A stretch of 64,000 nucleotides of DNA from Halichoerus grypus (taxonomy: Eukaryota; Chordata; Mammalia; Carnivora; Phocidae), in NCBI RefSeq assembly GCF_964656455.1, contig NC_135717.1, positions 154,741,793 through 154,805,792 on the forward strand, in the 5' to 3' direction. Below are positions 1-10,631 of this stretch, in pieces. The number at the start of each line of letters is the position of its first letter. The first letter of the stretch is position 1. The position numbers were made by a program, and so were the translations under genes. The notes beneath the pieces were generated by a model, which was not told where the DNA came from, searched no databases, and saw only the letters and a list, made by a program, of their open reading frames with translations.

Positions 1-554
1 TCCCCTACCTGTAAAGGTTTATCAGACACCAAGAACAAGAAGACCACGTGGCCTGCACCTCTACTAATAATGGCTGCATAAAATAAGGTGGGAAAAGGAG
101 GATGGGGCCAAAGGGCCCTTGGGGCTCAGATAGAGCCCAAGTTATCTAATTTGGGTAGAACAGCAGACTGGAAAAAGGAAAAGTACCTAACTAGTAATAG
201 ATAGTATCTGTCCAAAGCTTCCTATGGCCTATACATTCCTTGGCAATAGCTGGCTGATCAAAGATTTGGGGGATCTTAAGCCTAGTAAAATAACCAATGA
301 TTTAATAATGAATGGGGAAGGGGTATCTGAAAAAGTGCAAAAATTAAATAGTCAAACAGTGTAGGATACAAGCTAGAACATATAAGAAAAAATTTTCTCT
401 TTCTAGGTTATAATATTTCATATCTAGAATCATAATAAAATACAAAATTATTCTGCCTATAGACAACATGTTTTAGTTGCTCTGTAAAGTCATCCTAGGG
501 ATTAGAGCTTTACAGTCTTGATGAATATAGGAGAAAAAAAGGAGATCATAAAAA
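1..554. other. Intron 2 sequence with no recognised element
   Basis: AT-rich single-copy-looking DNA. I see no exon, no SINE head or tail, and no open frame resembling a known protein on either strand. CDK17 exon 3 should lie further left than base 1. Confidence 0.4.
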
Positions 555-916
555 ACATTCAATTATTCAGAGGCCATTTATTTATTTTGTGCCTACTATT
601 CCAGGTCCTGGGCATCAACAGGTGAACAAAACAAGCAAGGTACTACTCTCTAAGATTATAAGATCTTATGGAGGGGAAACAAATAAGAAACTAATGAATA
701 AGAAAAACATCAGATAATGATAGGCAATATGCAAAAGAGAGATGACAGAAAATAAAGGAGTAGCTATTGTACACTGGATACTGAGTAAAGTTCTCTCTGT
801 AGAAGTATTTCTGACAAAGATATAAATGCAAGAAAGAGCCAATCTTGGAAAGATAGGTGACGGTGAGTTAAAAGATAGTCCAGAGGTTAAAGCTACTGCA
901 AAAGTTGACATGTGGC

Positions 917-1099
917 AGGAGTAAAACTTTAGCACGTTTCATTATCACCTTCAGAGACTTGTTAAAATACAAGATTGCTGGGCCCTACCCACAGACTTCC
1001 TGACTCAGATCTGACATGGAATCCAAAAATTTGCATCTCTAACAAATTCTCAGGTGATGCTGATATCGCTGGTCCAGGGATCAAACTCTGAAAACACTG
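917..1099. mobile_element. MER5A-like hAT-Charlie DNA transposon
   Basis: The block runs from 'caggagtaaaactttagcac' to '…aactctgaaaacactg' and contains 'ttgctgggccctaccca', 'aatttgcatctctaac' and 'caggtgatgctgatatcgct', in the order of the nonautonomous element MER5A. It sits inside the antisense L2. The expected 8-bp target duplication is no longer recognisable, as expected at this age. Confidence 0.75.
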
Positions 1100-1329
1100 T
1101 GTTAGAGGAACACAAAGAAGGCAAGTGTAGCTGTACTACATATATGTTATTTAGTGAGGTTCAGAGAAAGAGGCATGTTTGTATGTAACCATAAAAGTTC
1201 AAATTTTATTCTGAGATGGGAATCAGTTATGGTAGCTTTGAAACAGGTCTCATGATCTCATTCATGTTTTAAAAATATCACTCCTAGGGGTCAGGGATGG
1301 TGGGAGATAAGAGGTGCAATAACTATAAA

Positions 1330-1592
1330 GAGGTAGCATAAAATGGATCTCTTTCTGGTAATGGAATACCTCCTTATCCTGATTTCAGTGGTGGTTATAC
1401 GAATCTACACGTGATAAAATGACACAAAACTATACTCACACTTTATTCCAGTGTTAATTTCCTGGGTTTGATAATGGTTTATAGTTAAGAAAGATGTAAC
1501 CAAGGGAGGGAACAAAGAGAAGGGCACAAGCAACTTCTCGGTACTATGTTTGCAACTTCCTTTGAATCAATTAATTATTAAAAATTAAAAAT
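1330..1592 (+). mobile_element. Ancient L1 (L1M) 3' end
   Basis: The text 'gtggttatacgaatctacac … cagtgttaatttcctgggtttgataatggtttatagttaagaaagatgtaaccaaggg … gtactatgtttgcaacttcc' matches an old L1M-type 3' terminus in order. It ends in an A-rich tail (1578-1592) that later took a SINE. Confidence 0.6.
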
Positions 1593-1594
1593 TT

Positions 1595-1807
1595 GGGGGC
1601 ACCTGGGTAGCTCAGTTGGTTAAGTGACTGCCTTCAGCTCAGGTCATGATCCTGGAGAGTCCCAGGACTGAGTCCTGCATCAGGCTCCCTGCTCAGCACG
1701 GAGTCTGCTTCTCCCTCTGAGCCTCCCCCACTCTCGTGCTCTCCCTCCTTCTCTCTCTCATTCTTTCTCTCTCAAATAAATTCTTTAAAAATAAAAAAAA
1801 AATTTTT
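1595..1807 (+). mobile_element. Carnivore tRNA-Lys SINE
   Basis: The head (…cacctgggtagctcagttgg), CT-rich middle and tail 'ctcaaataaattctttaaaa' are present. The target-site duplication aaattaaaaattt occurs at 1582-1594 and 1808-1820, so the SINE landed in the A-tail of the preceding L1M fragment. It is antisense to CDK17. Confidence 0.93.
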
Positions 1808-1906
1808 AAATTAAAAATTTTGAACATCACTCTTGGTACTGCTGGAGAACAGATGAGAGGGAATCAACAAGAGGGGAAACAGAAGGAAGAGACTATTATA
1901 GTATCC

Positions 1907-2096
1907 TTTTTTTTTTTTTTAAATATTTTACTTATTTATTTGACAGAGAGAGAGAGAGAGCACAAGCCAGGAGACAGAGGGAGAAGCAGGTTCCTCGCTG
2001 AGCGGGGAGCCCGACATGGGACTCGATCCCAGGACCCTGGGATCATGACCTGAGCCGAAGGCAGCCGCTTAACCAACTGAGCCACTCAGGTGCCCC
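1907..2096 (-). mobile_element. Carnivore SINE with 18-bp target duplication
   Basis: The poly-T and 'acttatttatttgacagag' start is on the left and the inverted tRNA-like head (…gagccactcaggtgcccc) on the right. The flanks gagactatta(t/c)agtatcc at 1889-1906 and 2097-2114 differ at one base. Inserted into the antisense L2; same sense as CDK17. Confidence 0.95.
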
Positions 2097-2865
2097 GAGA
2101 CTATTACAGTATCCTAAACAACAAATGGTGGTGGCCTGGACTAGAATGGAGAGAAGTAGGCAAATTTAGGATATATTATAAAGACAGAACCAAACAGCGA
2201 GCAGACATGGCTGCAAAATTACTTTCATACATACTCTCCCCCATCCAGCTTTTAGTGAGGACCTATATTAAAAACATCTATCTAAAGAAAAATTTTAAAG
2301 CTACAGCAGAGCCTCTGTTAAAAAATAAATAATACGTAAAAGGACAATAGCTGGAAACATGTTATCAAGCATATAAATTACTATCATTAATAGTGAGTTT
2401 TTAAAAATTATTTACATTGTAAATACACAGGAAACTAGAATGGCAGAACAGGGGAGAAGGGGAAACAGAACAGTGAAGGAGAAAGAAAAATAAAGGATAA
2501 TTCCTGGGTTTTTATTTTTAAGTGGTTTAGGTTAAGCGAGGGAAGTTGGAAAAGAATCAGATTTGGGGGGAAGGAAATCAAGAATTCTGGTTTGGTAATA
2601 TTAAGTTTGACTCTTATTAAACATCTATGTGGAGAAGCCAACTAATATTTGGATATGAATCTAGAGATCCAGACAAAAATCCTGACTAGAAATACAGATT
2701 TAGAAGTAGTCAGCATATACATAGTAGCTGAAATCATAGGACTGGATAACGTCAGCCCACGGAGAGTGTACAGAAAAGAGAATTGGGCTCATGAATCGTA
2801 AAATATCCCAACATTTCAAGAGTATGATAGCAATTGATTGGGCAATTCAAGATGATAATATGCTG

Positions 2866-3215
2866 CATTTTAAAAAATGGAAACTAAAGACATCATGCTA
2901 AATGAAAGAAGTCAGATACAAAAGGACAAATATTGTATGATTCCACTTATATGAGGTACCTTGAAAATTCATGGAGACAGAAAGTAGAATAGTTGTTACC
3001 AGGGACTGAGGGAAGGGGAGAACAGAGAGCTATTATTTAATGGATATAGAGTTTCAATTTGGAATGATGAAAAAGTTCTGGGGATAGATGGTGGTGATGT
3101 GATGGTTGCACAACAATGTGAATGTACTTAATGCTTAGTCACTAAAACGAGAAACTTCAAAATGGTTAAAATAGTAAATCCTACATTATATATAATTTAC
3201 CACAATATTTTTTAA
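2866..3215 (+). mobile_element. Ancient L1 (L1M) ORF2 end and 3' UTR
   Basis: The text passes from 'gacatcatgctaaatgaaag' through 'attccacttatatgagg' and 'gttaccagggactgagggaa' to the typical old tail 'aaatggttaaaatagtaaat … tttaccacaat'. It is heavily diverged and 5' truncated. Confidence 0.7.
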
Positions 3216-3393
3216 AGTAATGGAAATCTATACGAAAAACAGATCTTTCTTATTCTACAAAGTAGTTAGTTCAAGTAAGACTTCCCAATGATTTTTAACA
3301 TCATAACATGGCAATCACTAGGATTTTATGCATCTTATTCATTTGGGTCTTCTGATTATGTGAACTATTCTGAGCAGGAACATGCAATTTCTT

Positions 3394-3599
3394 TTTTTTT
3401 GTTGTTTTTTAAAGATTTTATTTATTTATTTGACAGAGAGAGAGACAGCGAGAGCGGGAACACAAGCAGGGGGAGTGGGAGAGGGAGAAGCAGGCTCCCT
3501 GCTGAGCAGGGAGCCCGATGCGGGGCTCGATCCCAGGACCCTGAGATCATGACCTGAGCCAAAGGCAGTCACTTAACGACAGAGCCACCCAGGCGCCCC
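3394..3599 (-). mobile_element. Young carnivore SINE
   Basis: Near-consensus inverted copy including gacagagagagagacagcgag, cgatgcggggctcgatcccag and a terminal ccacccaggcgcccc. The flanking duplication aggaacatgcaatttctt is perfect over 18 bp (3376-3393 and 3600-3617), indicating recent insertion. Same sense as CDK17. Confidence 0.96.
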
Positions 3600-3617
3600 A
3601 GGAACATGCAATTTCTT

Positions 3618-5804
3618 AGCCCACCCTGGACTCTTCGTCATTCCCTACTCCTAATCCTGCTCTTATAAACACTGTTAATATCTGATCCTAATCATACCCT
3701 ACATACATCCATAGTCTGTGCTTTCAACCTCATCCTCTCATGGACCTTTGCTATTTGTAGGAGTTAGCACTACTTACAACCTCCTATATGTCATCCACTA
3801 TTGTAAAAAAAACTGTCACTGCTATCATGTATCAGATCATCAGAAGAAAGGAAAAAACCTGGGAGTATGACAAGGTTTCACAATATCCATCAACTAGGCT
3901 TGCTGACTCTAAACAACATAATAAACTGACCCAGTGCACAGACTGAGTAGTAAAGAAAAGAAACTGGAATATCTGGAAAACTACATCATTTCAATCTTTG
4001 CCTTTTAAGGTTTCTTCAGATTCTAAATAATCATGAGAAGTGGCATTCTGTTAAGTTTACATAATAACATAAAGATGCAGTTTTCTTAGTTGAACAATTC
4101 CAGTTGTCAAAAAAAGTAATTTTTGTTGTAGCTGCAGTTGAAAGCTCCAAATAATATATATAAAATAAAACTTATTTTTGCTTTTTTTTTTTAGTATGAC
4201 TGTGATCTATTTTCTCCCTCATATTTAAATTGTAACCAATCCCCCCATCAAATTCAGTAATTTTAATATATCTTCTCATTAGAGTAAGGTTAGCTACTTA
4301 GACAAGATCCTGAAATATCTTAACTTTCTGTGATATGTTTAAAATACTATTAAGACATTTATTGGGGTACCTGGCTGGCTCAGTCGGGTTAGGCATCCAA
4401 CTCTTGATTTCAGCTCAGGTCATAATCTTAGGATACTGAGATTGAGCCCCACATCGGGCTCCATGCTGGGGCGTGGAGCCTGCTTGGGATTCTCTCTCCC
4501 TCTCCTTATGCCCCTCCCCCCACCCCCTCTAAAAGAAAAAAAAAAAATACACAGGGCTTAATTAAAATACCAAGAATTCAAAGGGGATTTGAGAGAGAAT
4601 TAAGGATTTTGCTCCTGGCACAAAGAAAAAAAGTAAGACATAGAACTGTCTTTGAGTTTTGACCCAAATGCAAAACGTGTCCCCCTCCTACATAAGTTAT
4701 ATCCAAATCATTATTTTTTAAATTTTCTACTCAATTCATCTATGTCTCCTCTCCCCTATTACAACTAGCCAGATAAACTTGAGTAAATGATGATCCTTCT
4801 GAGAAAAGAGATAAACTGAAGCTTGAGTAAGATAAATTAGAGTCATATAACTAATTAATAAGGGTATAAGTGTGTTAGAGTATCCCAAATTCTAATCCAT
4901 GACTTTTAACTTAAAGTTCAGAGCCCTTTACCTTATACCTTTCCCTCTCTCACAACAAAGACATGTGCATTCAACAGAAGTGGGTAGGGGTATTCATGTT
5001 CTCACCCACTGCCACAAATTTCTAACAGAAGAATTTCAGGTACAGGCAAGAAAGGCTTGCCAGAGAATGTGTACTTCATGACATACTGGCAGTCATTCCT
5101 ATAACTCCTTCCCGGTTATTATAATGACATCCCTAAGGTTATTTCAGTTTTGAATATGTAGCCTTGTTCTATAAATTTCATCAGGATTTTACATTTTAAT
5201 CCACTCAATTAAACAAGTTCTTTCCATTTTATATCAACCTCTGTGGAAAGAACTGTCAAACATGTGAAATGCTGTATGCCTACCTACTATTAAGTGCTCT
5301 CAATATTATGGATAGACTCTGCAGTAAATATAAAATAAGGAAAGAGTAAGATTCACTCACATCATGAACCTTGTCATCTATAGTCCATATGCATATACAA
5401 TGTTATAAAACTATGATGAAGCCTCAAACAGGAATTTCACAAACTTACTACACTTTTAAGCTGTATTAACTTAGGTTAACTTAAAAATAGTTATTTAACA
5501 ACTAGGGTATTATATAAGGTATTCTTATTTAAGAGACAATAAAAAATAGATAAACGGGATAGGAGAATCCATAAGGGTTAGAGACCAGGTACAGTAACAC
5601 TCCTGGAGTAAGAGTGAAACGTTCCAATAATTAAGTAAGCAAAAGTCACATAGTCTTCTGTTTCCTAAGAACTAGAGAATAAGACAAAGAAATAAACAAA
5701 AGGAAGCTATTAGGAACTTACCAGAAAAGTAAATTCACATTCAATTTATAAAGTAATTAAAAGGCGGAAGCATCTCTCCTTCCCTCCTCCCCTCCCCAGC
5801 CCCA
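3618..5804. other. CDK17 intron 2, mostly unclassified
   Basis: Apart from one old SINE at 4364-4547 I see no exon, RNA gene or recognisable transposon. The sequence is AT-rich with short homopolymers. Open frames here (for example the plus-strand one from 4899) show no family resemblance. Confidence 0.4.
4364..4547 (+). mobile_element. Older carnivore SINE
   Basis: The copy carries the 'catccaactcttgatttcagctcaggtcat' variant and 'ggcgtggagcctgcttgggattctc', marking an older subtype than those with 'gtctgccttcggctc'. It ends in an A-run at 4535-4547. I could not find a convincing target duplication. Confidence 0.85.
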
Positions 5805-5813
5805 AATACTTAC
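5805..5813 (-). other. CDK17: Splice donor of CDK17 exon 2
   Basis: Read on the minus strand the junction is AATG|gtaagtatt, a near-consensus 5' splice site. It leaves one base (G) of a split codon at the exon end, matching the CDK17 reading ...KDN followed by E. Confidence 0.9.
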
Positions 5814-5931
5814 CATTATCCTTGCTGCTATTTTCTTCAATAGTCATTTGTTCCGCCAATTCAGACAATGATTCATCAATAGTTTGGCTTCCCCGAAGAG
5901 TGAGGGATAGCCTTCTCTTAAATTTTTTCAT
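5814..5931 (-). CDS. CDK17: CDK17 first coding exon (residues 1-39)
   Basis: This exon encodes the start of cyclin-dependent kinase 17 (PCTAIRE-2), a serine/threonine kinase of the PCTAIRE subfamily. The reading begins MKKFKRRLSLTLRGS, continues through TIDESLSELAEQMTIEE and ends ...NSSKDN plus one base, 118 nt in all. As far as I recall it equals the mammalian protein over all 39 residues. Only the unstructured N-terminal extension is here; the PCTAIRE helix and kinase domain come from later exons outside the window. The basic KKFKRRLSL stretch contains an R-R-L-S basophilic-kinase-type site at Ser9; regulation there is inference. The start ATG (5931-5929) has A at -3. No stop interrupts the frame. 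The ORF runs beyond both splice sites only because intron bases happen to be open. CDK16 and CDK18 have different N-termini, so CDK17 is the best call. Confidence 0.95.
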
Positions 5932-5960
5932 CCTATCAACTGAATGTGACTTGAAAAATC
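5932..5960 (-). other. CDK17: CDK17 5' UTR part of exon 2
   Basis: These are the 29 transcribed bases between the acceptor and the ATG. They contain no upstream ATG and no in-frame stop, so whether translation could extend upstream depends on exon 1, which is not in the window. The bases before the start are GATAGG, giving a favourable purine at -3. Confidence 0.85.
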
Positions 5961-5985
5961 CTAAAAGAACAGAACAGAATGAACA
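5961..5985 (-). other. CDK17: Splice acceptor of CDK17 intron 1
   Basis: On the minus strand the intron ends ttctgttctgttcttttag before GATTTTTC: an uninterrupted pyrimidine-rich tract and AG. This fixes the upstream end of exon 2 and shows that 5961 onward is intron. Confidence 0.88.
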
Positions 5986-6600
5986 CAAAATTAAAGCTCT
6001 AAATATTTTAAAGCTCAAGAAAAATGTCATTCTGAGTTTAATGGGAACCTTCAAAATAGGAATATAAACAGGAATTCTCATGGCAACCAGCATCACAAAA
6101 TCCAACCCCTTCAAGATTCAGTCACTTTGATTAATGCTTTATTTATGCAGTATCATCAGTAGAGCAGGGATTCTACAAAACTAAATAAAAATGGAGGTTT
6201 GCAGCATCACAGCTGAATTTAGAGGATTAGAAATTTTCCTAAAATGTGCTTTTTAAAAACCAATATAGTAAAAATATCAACACTATTTTGATGCATAGGT
6301 CCCATCATTATAAATATCAATCATCACATTGGAAGCTGTCAGTGATATCTTTATATATAAATGGGGGGACAGGAGAAGTGAAGGGGGCTGGAGAGAGAAT
6401 AAAGAATGATGTCTGACACTTTATTAAATAGCTCCAACAGGAATTTTTTAAGTTCTTATTTAACCAATATATTGCATTTTTGTTTTGTTTTTTTTTCCCC
6501 TGGTCAGCTGTTAGGAACTTCTTCCTGTTATCCTAACAATGCCGAGTTTTAGAAGGAAGAAATGAAAGCCAAATTCATAGTATTAAATGCATACCCAGTA
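5986..6600. other. Intron 1 next to exon 2, no recognised element
   Basis: AT-rich sequence upstream of exon 2 on the transcript. Nothing recognisable except the splice acceptor itself at the edge. Confidence 0.4.
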
Positions 6601-6785
6601 CTACACACTTTCATATCGCTTAATTCATTTAGTCTTCTTAACTCTAAAGACTAGACTATCTATAGCAGCTATACTATCCAATTTTCACAAATAAACTAAC
6701 AGCTTCAAAGAAGTTCCCTGACCGAAGTCAAATGAACAATAAATGAGAGAACTGAGATTTAAAACTAGTATCACCTTTCCCCCCA
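6601..6785 (-). mobile_element. MIR-like SINE relic
   Basis: The order 'cttaattcatttagtcttcttaa … attttcacaaataaactaac … ttccctgaccgaagtcaa … gagagaactgagatttaaaac' follows the antisense of the ancient tRNA-derived MIR. It is highly diverged. Confidence 0.5.
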
Positions 6786-7139
6786 CATTTTAACCTCTCT
6801 GAAATTAGGATGTAGCTTGTAATTAATGGGATGTCAAAATATAATTGACAGCCTCTTTTTCTTAGTGGTACATACAGCAATGGTATGATTCATAGTAGAG
6901 TCTCAAAATCAAACAAGGTATTTGCCGCCAAAACAAATACCTCAATAATTTACTTGCAACTTCTTTTCTAATTTACTATTTCTTACTTGGGATGCGCAAC
7001 TTTACCAGATTACAAACATATTATAACCATTAGCCTGACTAAAAGTAAGAGCCTTATAACTCCCCTATGCTAAAATACATGTTTTACCATCCAGCTCTGG
7101 GTGACTACTTTGAATCTCTAAGTATTTCACTTATTTTCT

Positions 7140-7460
7140 CACTCTCTTTTCGTGAATAGATTAGTTATAGTATTCTAAAGCTCTTGTCTGTAATCCGGAG
7201 TCTGCATAACCTATTTCTATTGTTGATTTATCTCTGTTGGTCCCATGTATGCCTCATAATTTTTAATTGAATGTTACACATTGTATGTAATGACTGCATA
7301 AAAATATGTATGAAAAGTGTAGAGGCTCTAGATTATGTTACCTTCTTCCAGAGATGATTTAATTTTTTTTCTAGCAAGCAGTCAGAGTAGGAGCAGACCA
7401 CCGCAATCCAATCAAGGACTGAGCTGGCATGAGACTGGGATTCAAACACCATTAAAACTG
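7140..7460 (-). mobile_element. Possible ancient L1 fragment
   Basis: Phrases such as 'attgaatgttacacattgtatg', 'gtgtagaggctctagattatgttaccttcttccagag' and 'ctagcaagcagtcagag' resemble the antisense of old L1M 3' regions. Divergence is high and the family is uncertain. Confidence 0.35.
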
Positions 7461-7870
7461 GCCTACCTCTGATCTGTTCCCACTCCTATGGTGTGCCCCT
7501 CTTCAAAGGATTCCAGCTACAAATGCAGGGCTAGAACAACAAAAAAACTACTGAAAGCTCCACTCAACTTCCTCAGTTGCTTTTTGCTCATCTCTTCTAC
7601 AATGTTCAGCTTTGATCGTCTTATCCAAAATAACTTGAGCTAGAAAATGCCTCAAGAGGAAAACCAGCACAGAATATATCTATTTCTCCCTTCTCTCCTG
7701 AATCTTGACTCCTCAAGGTGTGACTAACTTCAAAGCACTACGAGATGCCTTCAAACTCATTTTTCCTCCTACATGTCAAATAGTTCTCCACAGGATATTT
7801 AGTATAATACAAGTTGCTCTATCATAGGCAAAACTGGAGGTTTAGGTGTGGATTAAAAGAGATAATATAT

Positions 7871-8473
7871 TTGTGACAGCACCATACTGTTTGATTATTA
7901 CAGTTTTTTTTTTAAGATTTTATTTATTTATTTGACAGAGAGAGAGACAGCAAGAGAGGGAACACAAGCAGGGGGAGTGGGAGAGGGAGAAGCAGGCTTC
8001 CTGCCTAGCAGAGACCCAGATGTATGGCTCGATCCCAGGACCCCGGGATCATGACCTGAGCTGAAGGCAGACACCTAATGACTGAGCCACCCAGGCGCCC
8101 CTCTAGTAGATCTTTAAATCTGGAATTGTGATACCTCCAGCTTTATCCTTCTTTCTCAAGACAGCTTTCGCTATTCAGGGTCTTTTGTGGTTCCATACAA
8201 ATTTTAGAATTATTTGTTCTAGTTCTATTAAAAAAATGGTGTTGGTATTTGGATAGGGATTGTACTGAATCTGCAGACTACTCTGGGTAGTATGGACATT
8301 TTAACAATAGTAATTCTTCTAATCAATGAGTATGGAATATCTTTCCCTTTGTTTGTGTTGTCTTCAATGTCTTTCATCAATGTTTTATAGTTTTCCAAGT
8401 ACAGGTTTTTCACTTCCTTGGTTAAGTTTAACCCTAGGTATTTTATTCTTTTTGGTGTATAGTGTATTTCTTG
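7871..8473 (-). mobile_element. Inverted 5' segment of a twin-primed L1 (ORF2)
   Basis: This segment reads as L1 ORF2 only on the minus strand; the frame at 8228-8476 gives KYLGLNLTKEVKNLYLENYK and ends with [13 protein letters not shown] text. The reverse-transcriptase C-side is in inverted order and stops abruptly at about 8473, where plus-strand L1 3' sequence begins. A SINE at 7904-8101 splits it. Left flank 7854-7870 and right flank 9181-9197 form a 17-bp duplication, taaaa(g/t)agataatatat, showing that both halves are one insertion. Confidence 0.9.
7904..8101 (-). mobile_element. Carnivore SINE inside the inverted L1 segment
   Basis: Poly-T, 'ttatttatttgacagagag' and the inverted head '…gagccacccaggcgcccc' are present. 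L1 text runs up to 'ttgattattacag' on the left and resumes at 'tctagtagatc' on the right, so this insertion postdates the L1. Confidence 0.93.
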
Positions 8474-9180
8474 CAATAGCCAAGATTTGAAAACAGCCTA
8501 AGTGTCCATCAACAGATGAATGAATAAAGAGGATGTGGTATGGGGTCGCCTGGGTGGCTCAGTCGTTAAGCATCTGCCTTCAGCTCAGGTCATGATTCCG
8601 GGGTCCTGGGATCGAGCCCGCATCGGGCTCCCTGCTCCCCTGCTCTACGGGAAGACTGCTTCTCCCTCTCCCACTCCCCCTGCTTGTGTTCCCTCTCTCA
8701 CTGTGTCTCTCTCTGTCAAATAAATAAAATCTTAAAAAAAAAAAAAAAAAGAGGATGTGGTATGGAATATTACATAGCCATAAAAAAGGATGTAATCTTT
8801 CCATTTGCAACAACAATGGATAGACTTAGAGGATATTATGCTATGTGAAATAAGAAAAAGACAAATACTGTTTAACTTCACTCATATGTGGAATCTAAAA
8901 AACAACTGAATAAAAAAATGAAAAGCAGAATCAGACCTACAAATACAGAGAACAAATGGATGGTTACCAGAAGGAATGGGGGGGCTGCAAAATGGATGAA
9001 GGAAAGTAGAAGATACAGGTTTCCAGTCATGGAATAAGGTTGTATGGTGACAGATGGTAGCTGCACTTGTGGTGAGCATAACATATCATAGAGAGATGTT
9101 GAATCACTATGTTATATATATGAAACTAATCTAACATTGTGTGTCAACTATATTCCAATTAAATTTTTAATACAAATAAA
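8474..9180 (+). mobile_element. Sense 3' segment of the twin-primed L1
   Basis: Starts with 'gcaatagccaagatttgaaa', runs through 'gtgtccatcaacagatgaat' and 'ggaatattacatagccataa', then 'ctcatatgtggaatctaaaa', and ends in an A/T-rich tail. Compared with L1 order, roughly 1 kb between the inverted and sense segments is missing. It contains a SINE at 8544-8750. Confidence 0.92.
8544..8750 (+). mobile_element. Young carnivore SINE in the L1 3' segment
   Basis: Complete copy with a long A tail. The duplication gaggatgtggtatgg is perfect at 8529-8543 and 8751-8765, and is itself L1 sequence. The copy has an extra 'ctgctcccctgctctacggg' stretch in place of the usual 'ctgctcagcgggg'. Antisense to CDK17. 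Confidence 0.96.
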
Positions 9181-9419
9181 TAAAATAGATAATATATGTA
9201 TTTCACCAAGCAAGGTGAATTTATAGGAGGCAGTCAGTAAAATATAAGAGTTGATTCCAACTAAGAAACCTGTTACTGTAGGGCTGTCCTACATGCTAGA
9301 TTCTTTACTTCTCAGTCAGCCCTTAAATAGTTGTACCTTGTTAGTAATCCATGCCATTTGTTTAAAACATATTAGATATTTAATGTAAATTGAGCTATGG
9401 CCAATCTCATCTACCTTCT

Positions 9420-10115
9420 GTCACTGTAAGAATTTATACTAGAGACACTCTCCTTTGTAAGGATCTAAATCACCCTGCGCAATAAAGAGGTAACTCTACA
9501 AGGCTGGTGCGGGGTTGCGGGGGAGGGAGCTCAAACTCTGCACATTCCAAAGAAAAGACTTAACTGTGATAGACTCCTGAGAAGTAACTTCGAGCCCCTG
9601 GAATACCCTGCCTGGTAAGTCTCTTTGTTTGCCTAAGATCTTGGGCCATACGGTAAATGTCTTGTTTTTCTATGCCTACGGTTTGAGCCATACTATCAGA
9701 TGGACCTGGGAGGAGAGGAAGCATAAGGAAAGCTGGTGGAGACAGAGTAGTTAAGATAGTCATATGGGTACTTCCATGCCTATGTAACTGATCCCCAGTG
9801 AAAACCCTGGACACCAAGACTCAGGTAAGCTTCCCTGGTTGACAACACTTTGCACATGTTGTCATACAAGGTAGCTGGAAAAAGGAAGCACTGTCCATAT
9901 AGCTCCACTAGGAGAGGATAACTAAAAACTTGCACCTGGTTTCTCTTGGACTCCTATCCTACATACACTTTTCCCTTTGCTGATTTTATTGTGTCTTTTC
10001 ACTGTAATAAATCATGAGTTTTTTCTTTGCTTTTCTCTGATTTCTGGGTCCTTCTAGCAAATCACCAAGCCTAAGGATGGTCTTCAAGAAATCTGTATGC
10101 CCAAACAGAAACTCT
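9420..10115 (+). mobile_element. Ancient LTR-like element, family not assigned
   Basis: The block 'ccccagtgaaaaccctggac … tcaggtaagcttccctggtt … gacaacactttgcacatgtt … ctgtaataaatcatgag … ccttctagcaaatcaccaag' resembles the U3/R part of an old mammalian endogenous-retrovirus LTR, with an AATAAA signal near 10005. I see no internal retroviral genes next to it. The boundaries are estimates. Confidence 0.45.
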
Positions 10116-10439
10116 TAAGAGCTGGTAGCTCACAACTACCAAGTTTTCAACTCCAATATTCTCAAACATAGTGGCATGATCACCAATGTCTACTGAACTA
10201 TACAGACATCACCACTTTTGAATTTTGCACATCATGTTTAAAAGTTTGCTGCCTCTTGTTTCAGATGACAAATAAGGACTGAACAACAAACTACAACAGA
10301 AATGTTATTACAGAATTAATTCACATAGTAACATCCCATTCTGACCACTTGAGAAGTGGTCAATTCAAACTGCCTTATACTGTAAATGTAAAATACAAAC
10401 TGGATTTTAAAGACTCAGTATTTAAAAAAAAATACTCAG

Positions 10440-10631
10440 GGGCGCCTGGGTGGTTCAGTCGTTTAAGTATCTGCCTTCAGCTCAGGTCATGATCTCAGGG
10501 TCCTGAGATCAAGTCCTGCATCAGGCTCCTTGCTCAGTGGGGAGCCTGCTTCTCCTCTGCCTGCTGCTCCCCCTGCCTGTGCTCTCTCTCTCTCCCTCTC
10601 TGACAAATAAATAAAATCTTAAAAAAAAAAA
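10440..10631 (+). mobile_element. Carnivore SINE
   Basis: Head 'gggcgcctgggtggttcag' to tail 'gacaaataaataaaatctta'. The flanks ttaaaaaaaaatactcag (10422-10439) and ttaaaaaaatactcag (10633-10648) are a duplication that differs only in A-run length. Confidence 0.94.

Larger units (their letters stand above)
555..2835 (-). mobile_element. Long antisense L2 (LINE2) copy, broken by later insertions
   Basis: Read on the minus strand, the blocks at about 555-900, 1100-1330, 1808-1906 plus 2097-2200, and 2430-2835 follow the order of the mammalian L2 3' half. Recognisable stretches are the antisense of 'gcacctactatgtgccagg' (near 595), 'gatcactctggctgctg'-like text (near 1825-1845), 'gatggtggcctggacc'-like text (near 2125-2142) and the 'ggatatgaatctagagatcc' block (2651-2670). 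The copy is interrupted by a hAT relic, an old L1 tail and two SINEs, and about 230 bases (2200-2430) are unassigned. Assignment is from memory of L2 text; the order of the blocks is the main support. Confidence 0.6.

Noticed and set aside
4899..5081. Small plus-strand frame near the CDK17 exon as an antisense gene
   Set aside because: Sixty codons, no motif, no promoter or polyadenylation context, and typical of chance frames.
5746..6114. 122-residue minus-strand frame as one protein
   Set aside because: Only the middle part between the splice sites is exon; the N- and C-terminal residues are translated intron.
9420..10115. LTR-like block as a complete endogenous retrovirus
   Set aside because: No gag, pol or env-like frame and no second LTR nearby; at most a solitary old LTR.
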